Positions 27,672 through 37,192 of a stretch of DNA of 64,000 nucleotides are shown here, piece by piece. The notes beneath the pieces were generated by a model. It worked only from the letters and a program-made list of their open reading frames with translations, ran no database searches and was not told where the DNA came from. Position numbers and translations under genes: made by a program. Numbering within the stretch: position 1 is the first letter of the stretch; every line of letters begins with the position of its first letter. This DNA comes from Chloroflexota bacterium (GTDB lineage Bacteria; Chloroflexota; Dehalococcoidia; SM23-28-2; RBG-16-64-32): NCBI GenBank assembly GCA_029262695.1, contig JAJCYV010000016.1, positions 1 to 64,000 on the forward strand, given 5' to 3'.

Positions 27672-28447
27672 TGCGCGACCAGTTCGCACTTGACGGCAAG
27701 CGGGCGCTGGTGATCGGCGCCTCGAACCCGATCGGCCGCGCGATCGCCGTGGCGCTGGCGGAGGCGGGCGCAGACGTCGCGGTGGCAACGACGACGCCCT
27801 CGAAGGCCGAAGAGACGACCGCCAATTCGTGCGCGAACGAGATCTGGGCGCTCGACCGCAAGGGGTTCGCGCAGGCGATCGAAGCCGCGGACGAGGCGGA
27901 CGTGAGCGCACTTGTCGAGCGGACGCTCGCCGAGCTCGGCGGCATCGAGGTGCTGGTGAACGCGCACGACCTGCCGTTCGCGAAACCGGCGCCGGAGACC
28001 GGCTTCGCGGAGTGGCGGCGGGTCATCGACGCCAACCTGGGCGGGCCGTTCCTGGCTGCCAGGGCCGTCGGTCAGCGGATGCTGGCGCACGATCATCCGG
28101 GCGGCAGCATCATCAACGTGGCATCCGTGCTCGGCGAGCGCGGAATGGCGAACGGTGCTGCTTACTGCTCGGCGCAGGCCGGCGTGCTCAACCTGACGCG
28201 CGCGCTGGCTCTGGAATGGGCCCGCGACGGCATTCGCGTCAACGCCATCGGCGCCGGCTGGACGGAAGGCATGGCGATGGCCGGCGACGACGAATCTCGG
28301 GCGAAGCTGGAGCGCTACCTGCCGTACAGGCGCCTCGCCAAACCGGACGAGATCGCCGGCATCGCGGTCTACTTAGCGTCCGGCGTCTCGGCCTACCTCA
28401 CCGGCCAGGTGGTCTGGGTCGAGGGCGGCGCTCTGAGCCACGTCTGA
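27671..28447 (+). CDS. SDR family protein with substituted catalytic lysine
   Basis: 258 residues from ATG 27671. Has the Rossmann start GKRALVIGASNPIGRAIAVA and the C-terminal LTGQVVWVEGGAL, so the fold is intact. The catalytic YxxxK reads YCSAQ (Y165, Q169): the codon is CAG, so Lys is replaced by Gln. NNAG is also changed to NAHD, and the loop after strand 3 is shortened. It may be a non-catalytic partner of the SDR encoded directly upstream, or use altered chemistry. Confidence 0.88.
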   Translation: MRDQFALDGKRALVIGASNPIGRAIAVALAEAGADVAVATTTPSKAEETTANSCANEIWALDRKGFAQAIEAADEADVSALVERTLAELGGIEVLVNAHDLPFAKPAPETGFAEWRRVIDANLGGPFLAARAVGQRMLAHDHPGGSIINVASVLGERGMANGAAYCSAQAGVLNLTRALALEWARDGIRVNAIGAGWTEGMAMAGDDESRAKLERYLPYRRLAKPDEIAGIAVYLASGVSAYLTGQVVWVEGGALSHV

Positions 28448-28504
28448 CGCTCTGAGCAGACGTGTACTCACGCACGATCGTCGCGCTAAACTGCATCCAG
28501 ACTA

Positions 28505-29659
28505 ATGTCCTCAGAAGCCACGCCACCAGAAGGCGAGACTCCCGCGCGGGCGATCAAGCGCTACCGGGAGAACTTCGCCACCGAGATCGACGGCATCGCC
28601 GTCTACCGCATGCTCGCGGAGCTCGAAGATGTGCCGGCGCGCCGCAAGATCTTCGAGGAGCTGGCCGAGGTCGAAGAGCATCACGCCGATGTCTGGCGCC
28701 AGAAGCTCCGTGACGCCGGGGAAGAGCCGGAGGAGCGCGGCCCCAGCATCAAAGCCCGGATGATCGGCGTTGGCGCACGCGTCTTCGGCGTGCGTTCGAT
28801 GCTGCCGATCGTGCGCTCAATGGAGGCCGGGGCGTTCGTCGCCTACATGGGACAGGACGAAGCTGCCCAGGCGATGGCGCCCGACGAGCGCGAGCACCGG
28901 CGCACGATGTCGCGCCTGGAGCGAGGCCCGGACGCCGAGCCTTCCGAATCCATCCTGACCCGCGAGAACTGGCACCGCTCGGCCGGAAGCGGAACGCTGC
29001 GGGCGAGCATCTTCGGGGCGAGTGATGGTCTCGTATCCAACACGGCGCTCGTGATGGGCTTCGCCGGTGCCCAGACGGAAGCCAGCTTCGTGCTGCTCGC
29101 CGGAATCGCCGGCCTCCTCGCCGGCGCATTCTCGATGGCCGCGGGCGAATACGTCTCGATGCGCTCCCAGCGTGAGCTGTTCGAGCGCCAGATCGAGCTG
29201 GAGAGGCAAGAGCTTGAGATCTCGCCGGAAGAGGAGGAGCGCGAGCTGTCGCTGATCTACCAGGCGAAGGGCCTGCGCAAGGACGAGGCGGACGTCACGG
29301 CGGCGCGCCTGATGGAGGACCCCGAAGTCGCCCTCGACACGCTCGTCCGCGAAGAACTTGGCCTCGACCCGTCGCAGCTTGGCTCGCCGTGGGGGGCGGC
29401 GGGCGGTTCGTTCCTGGCGTTCGCCGTCGGCGCTTTCGTGCCGGTGATCCCGTTCCTCTTCGGTGAAGCGAGTACGGGCTACGTCGTCGCCAGCGCGGGC
29501 CTTAGCGCCGTCGCGCTCTTCACTGTCGGCGCGGGCGTCTCGCTCTTCACGGGACGCAGCGCCCTCTACAGCGGCGCGCGTCAGGTCGCCATCGGGGCGG
29601 GCGCAGCGATTGTGACGTTCGGCATCGGCAGCATCATCGGCGTCTCCACCGATCTCTAA
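28505..29659 (+). CDS. Ferritin-like/VIT1 fusion (erythrin-VIT family membrane transporter)
   Basis: 384 residues. Residues about 15-140 form a ferritin-like/rubrerythrin-type helical bundle with Glu/His metal motifs (ENFATEIDGIAVYRMLAELE, EVEEHHADVW, DEREHRR). Residues about 160-384 are a VIT1/CCC1 domain: SIFGASDGLVSNTALVMGFAG, AGAFSMAAGEYVSMRSQREL and several hydrophobic helices to the C-terminus. Known relatives (MbfA) export iron and help resist peroxide stress. Probably a membrane iron or manganese exporter. Stands alone, with a short leader. Confidence 0.9.
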   Translation: MSSEATPPEGETPARAIKRYRENFATEIDGIAVYRMLAELEDVPARRKIFEELAEVEEHHADVWRQKLRDAGEEPEERGPSIKARMIGVGARVFGVRSMLPIVRSMEAGAFVAYMGQDEAAQAMAPDEREHRRTMSRLERGPDAEPSESILTRENWHRSAGSGTLRASIFGASDGLVSNTALVMGFAGAQTEASFVLLAGIAGLLAGAFSMAAGEYVSMRSQRELFERQIELERQELEISPEEEERELSLIYQAKGLRKDEADVTAARLMEDPEVALDTLVREELGLDPSQLGSPWGAAGGSFLAFAVGAFVPVIPFLFGEASTGYVVASAGLSAVALFTVGAGVSLFTGRSALYSGARQVAIGAGAAIVTFGIGSIIGVSTDL

Positions 29660-29669
29660 GGCGCGCCCC

Positions 29670-30203
29670 TCAGTCCAGCTTGAGCGCGTAGTCAAAGATG
29701 ATGAACGGCCCGAGCGAGCGCTGGTCCAGCTTCACGAAGCCGGCGTCTTCGTACATGCGCTGGGCGGCCGTCTGGTGCTCGGTCGTGTCCAGGACCAGGC
29801 GGCCGTAGCCGCAGGCGCGGCAAAATCCGATCGCCTCGTCCAGCAGCGCCTTCGCCACGCCCTTTCGCCGCCAGGCCTCGGTTACTCGCATGCGGCGCAG
29901 GCGGCCGGCGGTCGCGTCGACGCGGCTGATGGCGGCCATTCCCACGAGGCCGTCCGGCGCTTCGACGACCCAGAAGTTGCAACCCTGCCCCAGGTACACT
30001 TCTTCGAGGCGCGTCAGGTCCGCGTCGTATTTCGGGTCGACCTTGGGGTATTCGCGGGTCGTGTTCAGGACGCCTTCCCAGTGCAGCGCCCACACCTGGT
30101 CGTTGTCGGCCGCCTCGTAGCGGCGCATGCGCAGGCCGTCGGGCAGACTCCTGTCTCTCGTCTTCTCCTGCGGATCCGTCGGATGTCCCCTGTCTCCACC
30201 CAT
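29670..30203 (-). CDS. GNAT family N-acetyltransferase
   Basis: About 177 residues if it starts at ATG 30203, which overlaps the upstream SDR stop (TGATG); ATG 30128 (MRRYEAADNDQVW) is possible because the first 25 codons lie in repeat-like CTGTCTC sequence. The acetyl-CoA loop RRKGVAKALLDEAI and the RLVLDTTEHQTAAQRMYEDAGF motif define the GNAT fold. Acceptor unknown. Lies downstream of an SDR gene in the same orientation. Confidence 0.85.
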   Translation of the reverse strand: MGGDRGHPTDPQEKTRDRSLPDGLRMRRYEAADNDQVWALHWEGVLNTTREYPKVDPKYDADLTRLEEVYLGQGCNFWVVEAPDGLVGMAAISRVDATAGRLRRMRVTEAWRRKGVAKALLDEAIGFCRACGYGRLVLDTTEHQTAAQRMYEDAGFVKLDQRSLGPFIIFDYALKLD

Positions 30204-30955
30204 CACGCGTTGGCGTGGCTCTGGCCGCCGTCGACGACGACCGTCGCCCCCGTAACCCACGATGCCTTCGGCGAGCAGAGGAAGGCGACGACGTCGGCGA
30301 TCTCCTCCGCCGTGCCGAAGCGCCCCAGCGGTATGTTCTCCGCCACGAAGCGCTCCATCGCCTCCGGTTCCTCCTGCTGACGCTTCCACCAGGTGCCGCC
30401 CGGCGCGCTGACCGATCCCGGCGCTACCGTGTTGACGCGGATGCCGGCGCCTGCCAGCTCGCGCGCCATCGCCTTGGCGTGGCTGATCAGCGCCGCTTTC
30501 ATCGCGTTGTACGCCGGCCGCCCGCCCGATTCCTTGCCCCAGATCGACGACAGGTGGACGATTGCGCCGCCGCTCGCCATGTGGGGCGTCACCAGCCGCG
30601 TCAGCCGGGCCGCGGGCATGAAGAGCGCGTCGAACGACTCCTGCCAGTCGGCGTCATCGGTGCCGCGAGGAGAAAAGTGGATGCTCGTAACGAGGGTGTC
30701 GATGCGCCCGAAGCGCTCGACCGTCGCGTCGACGAGGCGCTCGGCCTCTTGTTCGCTGGTGAGGTCGGTCGGCACCGCCAGCACCTGCGCGCCGGTCTTC
30801 TCGGCCTCCGCGGCCACCTTGCGGAGCGCGTCCTCGCGGCGCGCGGCTATGACGACGTGGCAGCCCTCCGCCGCCAGCGTCAGCGCCGTCGCCCGGCCGA
30901 TGCCCTGTGACGCGCCACCAATAACGGCGACGCGCCCGGTTAGCTCAAGGTCCAT
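30203..30955 (-). CDS. SDR family oxidoreductase
   Basis: 250 residues with all SDR marks: IGGASQGIGRATALTLA cofactor loop, VHLSSIWG with catalytic Ser, YNAMKAALISHAKAMA with catalytic Tyr and Lys, RVNTVAPGSV, and the C-terminal VTGATVVVDGGQ. The usual NNAG is replaced by LVTSIHFSPRG, as in some enoyl or ketoacyl reductase-like members. Substrate unknown. Confidence 0.9.
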   Translation of the reverse strand: MDLELTGRVAVIGGASQGIGRATALTLAAEGCHVVIAARREDALRKVAAEAEKTGAQVLAVPTDLTSEQEAERLVDATVERFGRIDTLVTSIHFSPRGTDDADWQESFDALFMPAARLTRLVTPHMASGGAIVHLSSIWGKESGGRPAYNAMKAALISHAKAMARELAGAGIRVNTVAPGSVSAPGGTWWKRQQEEPEAMERFVAENIPLGRFGTAEEIADVVAFLCSPKASWVTGATVVVDGGQSHANA

Positions 30956-31020
30956 TCTCGTCCTGTCGCAGGCATAGCGCGCTCTATCGTAGGCGATTGC
31001 GGCTGCGCGTCAAGCCACTG

Positions 31021-32913
31021 TTAGGTGACGAAGACCTGGCTGCCCACGCCCGGGCAGCCCGCCGCCTGGTTGACGGTGAGTCCGGCGTCATGTCGCAGGA
31101 TCTTGAGCGAGTCCACCGGGCTGAGCGCCAGGCTGCAGTCGGCATCGCCCCAGATCCGGGCGACGCCATCGACCTGCACCTCTTCGCCGATCGCCGGGCA
31201 GCCTTCCGGCCGGATGTTCCCCAGTCCGGCGTCCGTGCGCAGCGCCTTCAAGGAGTCGATCGGGTTGACGCCGTTCGTGCAGTCCAGGTCACCCCACGTG
31301 CGGGCGGTGCCGATCGGTGTCGGCGAAGGTGTTGGCGTCGGAGACGGAGTAGGCGTGGGTGTAGGCGTGGGTGTTGGCGATGCCGATGGCGAAGGCGATG
31401 GCGTGGCAGAAGGTGCTCCGACGATCGCCGCACACTCAGAGAACTCGGAAGTGCTTTCCGGGTTCGATGCAGACGTGGTGATGTACTCGCCATCGAAGAC
31501 GGGAACGTGGATCGTCGCATCGAACGTGTAGTTCGGGCCGATTCCCTCGGCGATATCTTCGCGCAGGAAGCGCTCGCCCTCGCCGTAGCCGGACGGGTCG
31601 CACTCGCTGTTGGCGAAGATGAAGATGGGGTAGAAGAAGCCCGGGACGGAGTTCAGCGTGCCCTCGACCTCAAGGACCCCGTCGACCACCTCCGCTCGGG
31701 TCACGACCGGGAAGTTCTGGACTGTGTTAGGGCCCGTGTCCGTGTCGTCCAGGTCGTTCGGCGTGACGCCGTCGTCCTTCAGGTCAGTACCGAGGCCGGT
31801 ATTGGAGTGGGTGATGTTGGGGTCGAGGTAGTTGTTCACGCCGGCAGTGATGGCGAGGGCAACGCCATCGCCGCCGTTGAAGGCGATCGTGTTCCAGTTG
31901 CTCAGCGGGACGCCGCCGATCGTGTTGCCGAAGGCGCCCAGGGTCAGGGTGATGCCGTGGCCGGAGTTGGGCAGGGGAGACTTCCCATTAGCGGCCGTGC
32001 CGAAGCGGTTGCCGCGCACGTTGACTCCGTTCACGCCGGGGCCTTCCATGGTTAGCCCGTTGCCCAGGTTCCCCGATATCAGGTTGCCGGCGCCGGGGCT
32101 AGATTCCCCGATGAGGCTCAGGGGCCCGTTTCGCAGCCGTATGCCGTCGCCACCGTTTGGCAGCGGCCCGGCGCCCGTCACGTCGGTGCCGATGAAGTTG
32201 CCGGCGATGAGGATCGGGCCCCCACCGGCCATCTCGACGCCGTCCGCAGCGTTCCCAGAGATCAAATTCCTGTCCGCGGTCGCCGTTCCGCCGATCGCGA
32301 TGTCTGATCCGTGTATGTTGACTCCGGAGCTGCCGTTGGGCGCGGCAACGGTGCCTGTGTGGTCCGTGCCCAGGTAGTTGCCCTGGATCGAGCCGTTGCC
32401 GAAGGCGCCGACCATGATCGCGTTCCGGGAGAAGTTCTGGATGACGAGTCCGCGGACGATCACGCTCGTCCCGCCGATGAAGAGACCGTTGGCATCGCCG
32501 ACGACAGCTGAGCCGTCGAGCACGATCTGTAGGGAGGCGTTGCCGGGCTGCCAGGCGGCTGCCGTGTTGGCGCTCGCGCCGGGTTGCGTGTAGCCGTCGA
32601 TCGACACCGAGTCGGTCAGCCCCGGCAGCGCGGTCGTCGGCTGAATGACGTGCGGTCCGTCGCCGTCGATGTTGAACTTGATCGTCTCGCCGCCGGCGGT
32701 GCTTTCGATCGCTTCGCGCAGCGAGCAGTGGACGGCGTCGCACGTGCCGTCGTTCTCATCGTCGGCGCTGTTCACTTCGGGGCCATCGGCCCTCACGGTG
32801 TCCGTACCGGGGCCGATGGGCGCTGTGGCGGCGAACAACGCGAGTCCGCCGGCCGCCGCGGCGATGAGACCGGGGCGTAGCAGCGCCCGAATCGCGTTCG
32901 TCGCGGGCATCAC
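31021..32913 (-). CDS. Secreted beta-helix protein 1 with dockerin-like C-terminal module
   Basis: 630 residues. N-terminal hydrophobic stretch LIAAAAGGLALFAATAP is a signal peptide. CSLREAIESTAGGETIKF begins a right-handed parallel beta-helix, with many short Gly/Asn repeats such as NLISGNAADGVEMAGG up to about residue 400. A further beta domain leads to a PSPTPTP-type linker. The last 93 residues (538-630) hold two EF-hand/dockerin-like repeats, DLDCTNGVNPIDSLK and DADCSLALSPVDSLK, each followed by a CPxxG motif. Probably a cell-surface polysaccharide-binding or adhesin protein; first of three tandem paralogues by position, last in transcription order. Confidence 0.85.
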   Translation of the reverse strand: MMPATNAIRALLRPGLIAAAAGGLALFAATAPIGPGTDTVRADGPEVNSADDENDGTCDAVHCSLREAIESTAGGETIKFNIDGDGPHVIQPTTALPGLTDSVSIDGYTQPGASANTAAAWQPGNASLQIVLDGSAVVGDANGLFIGGTSVIVRGLVIQNFSRNAIMVGAFGNGSIQGNYLGTDHTGTVAAPNGSSGVNIHGSDIAIGGTATADRNLISGNAADGVEMAGGGPILIAGNFIGTDVTGAGPLPNGGDGIRLRNGPLSLIGESSPGAGNLISGNLGNGLTMEGPGVNGVNVRGNRFGTAANGKSPLPNSGHGITLTLGAFGNTIGGVPLSNWNTIAFNGGDGVALAITAGVNNYLDPNITHSNTGLGTDLKDDGVTPNDLDDTDTGPNTVQNFPVVTRAEVVDGVLEVEGTLNSVPGFFYPIFIFANSECDPSGYGEGERFLREDIAEGIGPNYTFDATIHVPVFDGEYITTSASNPESTSEFSECAAIVGAPSATPSPSPSASPTPTPTPTPTPSPTPTPSPTPIGTARTWGDLDCTNGVNPIDSLKALRTDAGLGNIRPEGCPAIGEEVQVDGVARIWGDADCSLALSPVDSLKILRHDAGLTVNQAAGCPGVGSQVFVT

Positions 32914-32923
32914 CCTTGGCGGC

Positions 32924-34954
32924 TCACGTAAGCGTCACCAGGTCGCCGAAGCCCGGGCAGGCGCCGGTCTGGATCGGCGAGAAGCCCGAGTCGTACTGGA
33001 GGATCTTCAGCGCGTCGATGGGGCTCATGCTGAGGTCGCAGTCGAAGTCGCCCCACATGCGCGAAACCCCGTCGAAGAGGCCGACGTCGCCGAGCGGTGC
33101 GCAGGGGCTCCCCAGTGAGACGAACAGCCCCGCGTCGGCGCGCAACACCGCCAGCGAGTCGACGGGGTTGACGCCGTCCAGGCAGTTGGCGTCCGCCCAG
33201 ATGAGCTGGACAGGACCCGGCGTGGCGGTCGGGCTTGGGGTGGGCGTTGCGGTGGGCCCGGTGGTCGGAGTTGGCGAAGCGGTCGGTGAAGGCGTTGGCG
33301 TGTCGGTGGGCACGGGCGTCGGCGAGCCGGTGCCGAACGGCGTCGCTGTCGGCACGCCGCCGAACTCCTCCAGGGCGCCCATGTCGCAGAGGGCTATGCT
33401 GTCCCCGTTGCCGTCACGCGGGCGCGAGACTTCGCGCTGGTCAATCGTCTCGCACGTGTTGGCCAGCGTTCCCGGTGTCACCGGGTTGCCGGCGTCCCGC
33501 GCCGGGCTGGCGGCGCCAAGGAGGTGCGTTAGCGTGTTGCCGCCGTTGTCCTGCAGGTTGATCAGGATCGGGTCGACGCCGTGGATGTTCCCGGTGACGT
33601 CGCCGCTGATCGTGCAGCCGGTCGTGTCCTCGATCAGGTTGTAGGTGGCGGACGTGATCGGTCCGGCGCAGTCGGGGCTCGATGACGGGAAGCCGTTGTT
33701 GCCGATGATCGTGTTACTGATGACGAAGTCGATACCGAGCGAGGAGATAGTGAAGCCGCCGCCGCCCATGCCCGTCCCGTTCGTGTCGGAATCGGCGATG
33801 TTGAGGGTGGTCGTGACGTTGTTCATGTCAACGAGGTCGCCATAGTTGGCGACGCCCCCACCGTTGACCCTGGCGTGGTTGCCGCTGATCGTCACGTTGC
33901 GCAGGTCGAGGACGCCGGCCCCGGAGTTGAAGAATCCGCCGCCGTCGACTTCCGCCTGGTTGGCGCTGACGGTGGAGGACGTCATATCGAAGTCATCCAG
34001 GTTGTAGACGCCGGCACCGAAGTCGGCCGTGTTGTTGTCCATCGTCACGTCGATGATCGTGACTGCGGAGTCAGTGTCGGAGAAGAAGGCGCCGCCCGTG
34101 TCGGCATCGTTGTTCATGAACGTGCCGGTCATCATCCAAAACGTGTTCTGGGTTATGACGGCGCCGCCGCGGTCCGCGGCCGAATTGTCATAGAACGTGC
34201 CGCCGCTAAGTGTGGCGATTGAGGAGGCGCCGAAGATGGCGCCTCCGTCGCTCGTCGCGACGTTGCTGTGGAAGTCGACGTTCGTCATGTCGGCGCCCGA
34301 GACGCCGCTGAGGAACAGGCCGCCGCCGTCGCCTGCCAGGTTGTCGCTGAACTCGACGTCGACAAGTGTCAGGTCTGCCGTGTTGTAGAGGCCGCCGCCG
34401 TTAAGCGCCGCGGCGTTGTCCTCGAAGAATGTGCGCTCGATATGCAGCGTCGTTGTTGTGCCGCTGACGTCAACGCCGCCGCCGCTCTCGCCGGCCGTTG
34501 TGAGACCGTTGCGGATGCGCAGGTCGTACAGCTCGACGTCGAGTGTCGACCCGGCCGGGGCGATGTCGAAAACGCGATCGATCCCGGCGGCGTCGATGAT
34601 GGCGATGCCGCTGGCGCCGTCGATCTTCACGTCAGCGGTGATGTCGAGGTCACCTGTGGCGGCAGCGTCTTCGTCGGCGCCGGCGATCGTCAGCGTGTAA
34701 GTGCCGGCCGGAACGTCGACGATATCCGTGCCGGCGTCGAAGTTCGCCTCCTGTATCGCCGCGCGCAGCGTGCATACTCCGCTCGGCGTGCTGACGCAGA
34801 GGCCGTCGCCAATGGCGGCGTCCGGTTCGTCCAGCGTGCTTTTGACGGCGAACCCAACGATCGCCTCGCTGTCGTTGGCGGACATGAGTGTGAGAACTGA
34901 TATCGCGAGCGCAACTGTGGCGCCCAAGACCATGTAGTACGGGATGCGAGTCAT
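32924..34954 (-). CDS. Secreted beta-helix protein 2 with dockerin-like C-terminal module
   Basis: 676 residues, signal peptide at the N-terminus (VLGATVALAISVLTLM). CTLRAAIQEANFDAGTDIV starts the beta-helix; typical rungs read NNAAALNGGGLYNTADL and GGAIFGASS. Pattern GG[GA][LVI][YF] repeats many times. Linker of TPTPS repeats, then residues 584-676 repeat the module of its neighbours: DANCLDGVNPVDSLAVL and DFDCDLSMSPIDALKIL. Only 10 bp separate it from gene 31021. Likely arose by duplication. Confidence 0.85.
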   Translation of the reverse strand: MTRIPYYMVLGATVALAISVLTLMSANDSEAIVGFAVKSTLDEPDAAIGDGLCVSTPSGVCTLRAAIQEANFDAGTDIVDVPAGTYTLTIAGADEDAAATGDLDITADVKIDGASGIAIIDAAGIDRVFDIAPAGSTLDVELYDLRIRNGLTTAGESGGGVDVSGTTTTLHIERTFFEDNAAALNGGGLYNTADLTLVDVEFSDNLAGDGGGLFLSGVSGADMTNVDFHSNVATSDGGAIFGASSIATLSGGTFYDNSAADRGGAVITQNTFWMMTGTFMNNDADTGGAFFSDTDSAVTIIDVTMDNNTADFGAGVYNLDDFDMTSSTVSANQAEVDGGGFFNSGAGVLDLRNVTISGNHARVNGGGVANYGDLVDMNNVTTTLNIADSDTNGTGMGGGGFTISSLGIDFVISNTIIGNNGFPSSSPDCAGPITSATYNLIEDTTGCTISGDVTGNIHGVDPILINLQDNGGNTLTHLLGAASPARDAGNPVTPGTLANTCETIDQREVSRPRDGNGDSIALCDMGALEEFGGVPTATPFGTGSPTPVPTDTPTPSPTASPTPTTGPTATPTPSPTATPGPVQLIWADANCLDGVNPVDSLAVLRADAGLFVSLGSPCAPLGDVGLFDGVSRMWGDFDCDLSMSPIDALKILQYDSGFSPIQTGACPGFGDLVTLT

Positions 34955-35028
34955 GTGCGTGCCCTCCAGCCTGAAGCGGCCAAGTGAGATGTGCTAACGC
35001 CGAAGTATATCACCCTGTAGGCCCTGAA

Positions 35029-37131
35029 TCAGATCGGGGAGATCATCACATCCGCGCCCATTGCTGGACAGCCCTCTTCCTGGGTCACGCTAAGACCGGC
35101 GTCGTGGCGCAGGATCTTCAGCGAGTCCACCGGGCTTATCTCCCCGGAGCAGTCGGCGTCTCCCCACGGGTGTGGAGACGCCAGCGCCACGTCGACGACC
35201 TCACCCATCTCCGGGCACTCTCCGGTGTTTGTGCTGAGGCCGGCATCGGCGCGCAGCGTGATGAGCGAGTCGACCGGGTTCACGTCGCTGCTGCAGTTGT
35301 TGTCGGCCCAAATGCGCGCCTCGCCGCCACCCGGTGAGGCAGTCGGCGAGGGTGTTGGCGAGGGTGTTGGCGAGGTAGTTGGGCTGGCCGTCGTCGTCGG
35401 CCCGGCGAGCGAGGACTCGAGGGCGCCGGCGTCGCAGGCGGCGCCGTTCGGCCGCACGCTGCCGCGCTGATCGGTGGCCGGCGGCGGACAGCCCGTCGTC
35501 ACCAGGTCGATCGCCGGACTGCCCGCCAGGAGCGCGTGCGTCTGCGTTGGCCCGCCGTTCTCCGTGAGAGGCGCCAGCAGCGCGTCGGGGCCGGACTGGT
35601 CGCTCGGGTGGCTCAGGCCACAGCTGCCGGCTTCGTCGAAGTTCTGCCCGCCGGACAGGACGTTCCCGGAGCAGCTCGCCGGGCCGATCGGGTTGGCGAC
35701 GATCGAGGCGGTGAAGGTGAGCGGTCCGCTGGCGCTGGCGGTGGCCGCGTTGGCCCCGCTCGGCGCGCTGTTCCCTGTCAGGGTCACGTGAGACAGGGGT
35801 GTGTCGCCCGGGGGTGGGAGACCGGCGGGAACTCGGAGGGGGGGAACATCGTCCTTGAAGATGCCGCCGCCGGCCGTCGTGGCCGTGTTCCCGCTGATCG
35901 TTGTGTTTGTCAGCGAGTTTGTGGAACCTGCACCGAAGATGCCTCCGCCGCGGTCCGCCGTGTTGTTGGTGACAGTGGAGCCGGTGATCGTGTTCTCGTA
36001 GCCGTGGATGCCGCCGCCGTCGCCCGGAGTCGTGTTGCCGGTGATCGTCGTGTCGCTGACGGGCGTGCCGGCGATCCGCAGGCCGCCTCCGTGCACGGAC
36101 GCCGTGTTCTCCACGAACAGGCTGTCGGTGACGGTGGAGCCGAAGCCAGTCCAGAGGCCGCCGCCCCACTGGGCCGTGTTGTCGAACACCGTAGTACCGC
36201 TGAGGCGTATGTCGCCGAGGGCCAGCACGCCGCCTCCCCCGCCCAGCGACGTGTTCCCGGATATCACGCCGTCAGAGAAATCGACGTCTGTCGCCGGGAT
36301 GTTCAGGCCGCCGCCGCCGTTCAGGCAGAACGAGCAGCTCCCCTGCGTGGCGACGTTGCCTATCAGCGTTGTGTCGTCGAGCGTCGCCGAAGAGGAAACG
36401 CCGATCGTCAGTCCGCCGCCCTCGTCCGCTGTGTTCCCCTGGAACAGGCTGCCGGTGATCTCCAGGCTGTAACCCACTCCGTCTGCCTTATGAAGGCCGC
36501 CGCCGGACGTCCCCTGGATCGCGTGAACGGCCGAGTTGTTGACCACGTTTACGTTGTTCAGCGTGAGGTTGGCGTACTCATCCTGAAAGATGCCGCCGCC
36601 CCGCAGCTCCGCGCTGTTATCGGTCACGTTCATGTCCGCTAGCAAGACGTCTCCGCTGCCGACGCGAACGCCGCCGCCGGCGTCGCTGAAGCCTGTTAGG
36701 ACACCGCCCGTGATCGTCAGGTCTCTGATCTCGACGTAGCCGATCGCAAGCGCCGGGTAAACGTCCAGCGCGCGGTCGATGCCGTCGGCGTCGAGGCTCG
36801 ACGTTCCGGCGCCGGCGCCGGAAATGGTCACCGACTCCAGGACATCGACGTCGCCGGTCTGGTTGAGGTCTTCACCGCTGCCGGCAAGCGCCAGTGTATG
36901 AGTGCCGGGCGGGACCATGATCGTGTCCGCGCCGCCGCTGGTGTTGGCGGCCTCAACGGCGCCTCTGAAGCTACAGTCGTTGGCCGCGGCCGTGCAAGCG
37001 CTGGGGATCGGCGAGGTGTCGTCGAGGCGGTCGACGATGAAGATCGACCCGGCGGTCGACGTCCCGGCAGAGGAGATGAGCGCGACAGCCAGGGCGATGA
37101 GGGTTACGGGGATCGCGTGGAAGGGGCGCAT
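35029..37131 (-). CDS. Secreted beta-helix protein 3 with dockerin-like C-terminal module
   Basis: 700 residues with an N-terminal signal peptide. NDCSFRGAVEAANTSGGADTI opens the beta-helix; rungs such as NTAQWGGGLWTGFGS and NTADRGGGIFGAGS recur. The usual end-cap DQRGSVRPNGAACDAGALES is present. A short [10 protein letters not shown] linker leads to residues 606-700: DNNCSSDVNPVDSLITL and DADCSGEISPVDSLKIL, the same module as in the two downstream paralogues. First transcribed of the trio; no promoter was assigned. Confidence 0.85.
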   Translation of the reverse strand: MRPFHAIPVTLIALAVALISSAGTSTAGSIFIVDRLDDTSPIPSACTAAANDCSFRGAVEAANTSGGADTIMVPPGTHTLALAGSGEDLNQTGDVDVLESVTISGAGAGTSSLDADGIDRALDVYPALAIGYVEIRDLTITGGVLTGFSDAGGGVRVGSGDVLLADMNVTDNSAELRGGGIFQDEYANLTLNNVNVVNNSAVHAIQGTSGGGLHKADGVGYSLEITGSLFQGNTADEGGGLTIGVSSSATLDDTTLIGNVATQGSCSFCLNGGGGLNIPATDVDFSDGVISGNTSLGGGGGVLALGDIRLSGTTVFDNTAQWGGGLWTGFGSTVTDSLFVENTASVHGGGLRIAGTPVSDTTITGNTTPGDGGGIHGYENTITGSTVTNNTADRGGGIFGAGSTNSLTNTTISGNTATTAGGGIFKDDVPPLRVPAGLPPPGDTPLSHVTLTGNSAPSGANAATASASGPLTFTASIVANPIGPASCSGNVLSGGQNFDEAGSCGLSHPSDQSGPDALLAPLTENGGPTQTHALLAGSPAIDLVTTGCPPPATDQRGSVRPNGAACDAGALESSLAGPTTTASPTTSPTPSPTPSPTASPGGGEARIWADNNCSSDVNPVDSLITLRADAGLSTNTGECPEMGEVVDVALASPHPWGDADCSGEISPVDSLKILRHDAGLSVTQEEGCPAMGADVMISPI

Positions 37132-37192
37132 GGGAGCCTCCTGTTGCGGCTGGTGCTGACAGGGGGACTATATCGCGCGTGCCGGGGTGTCG

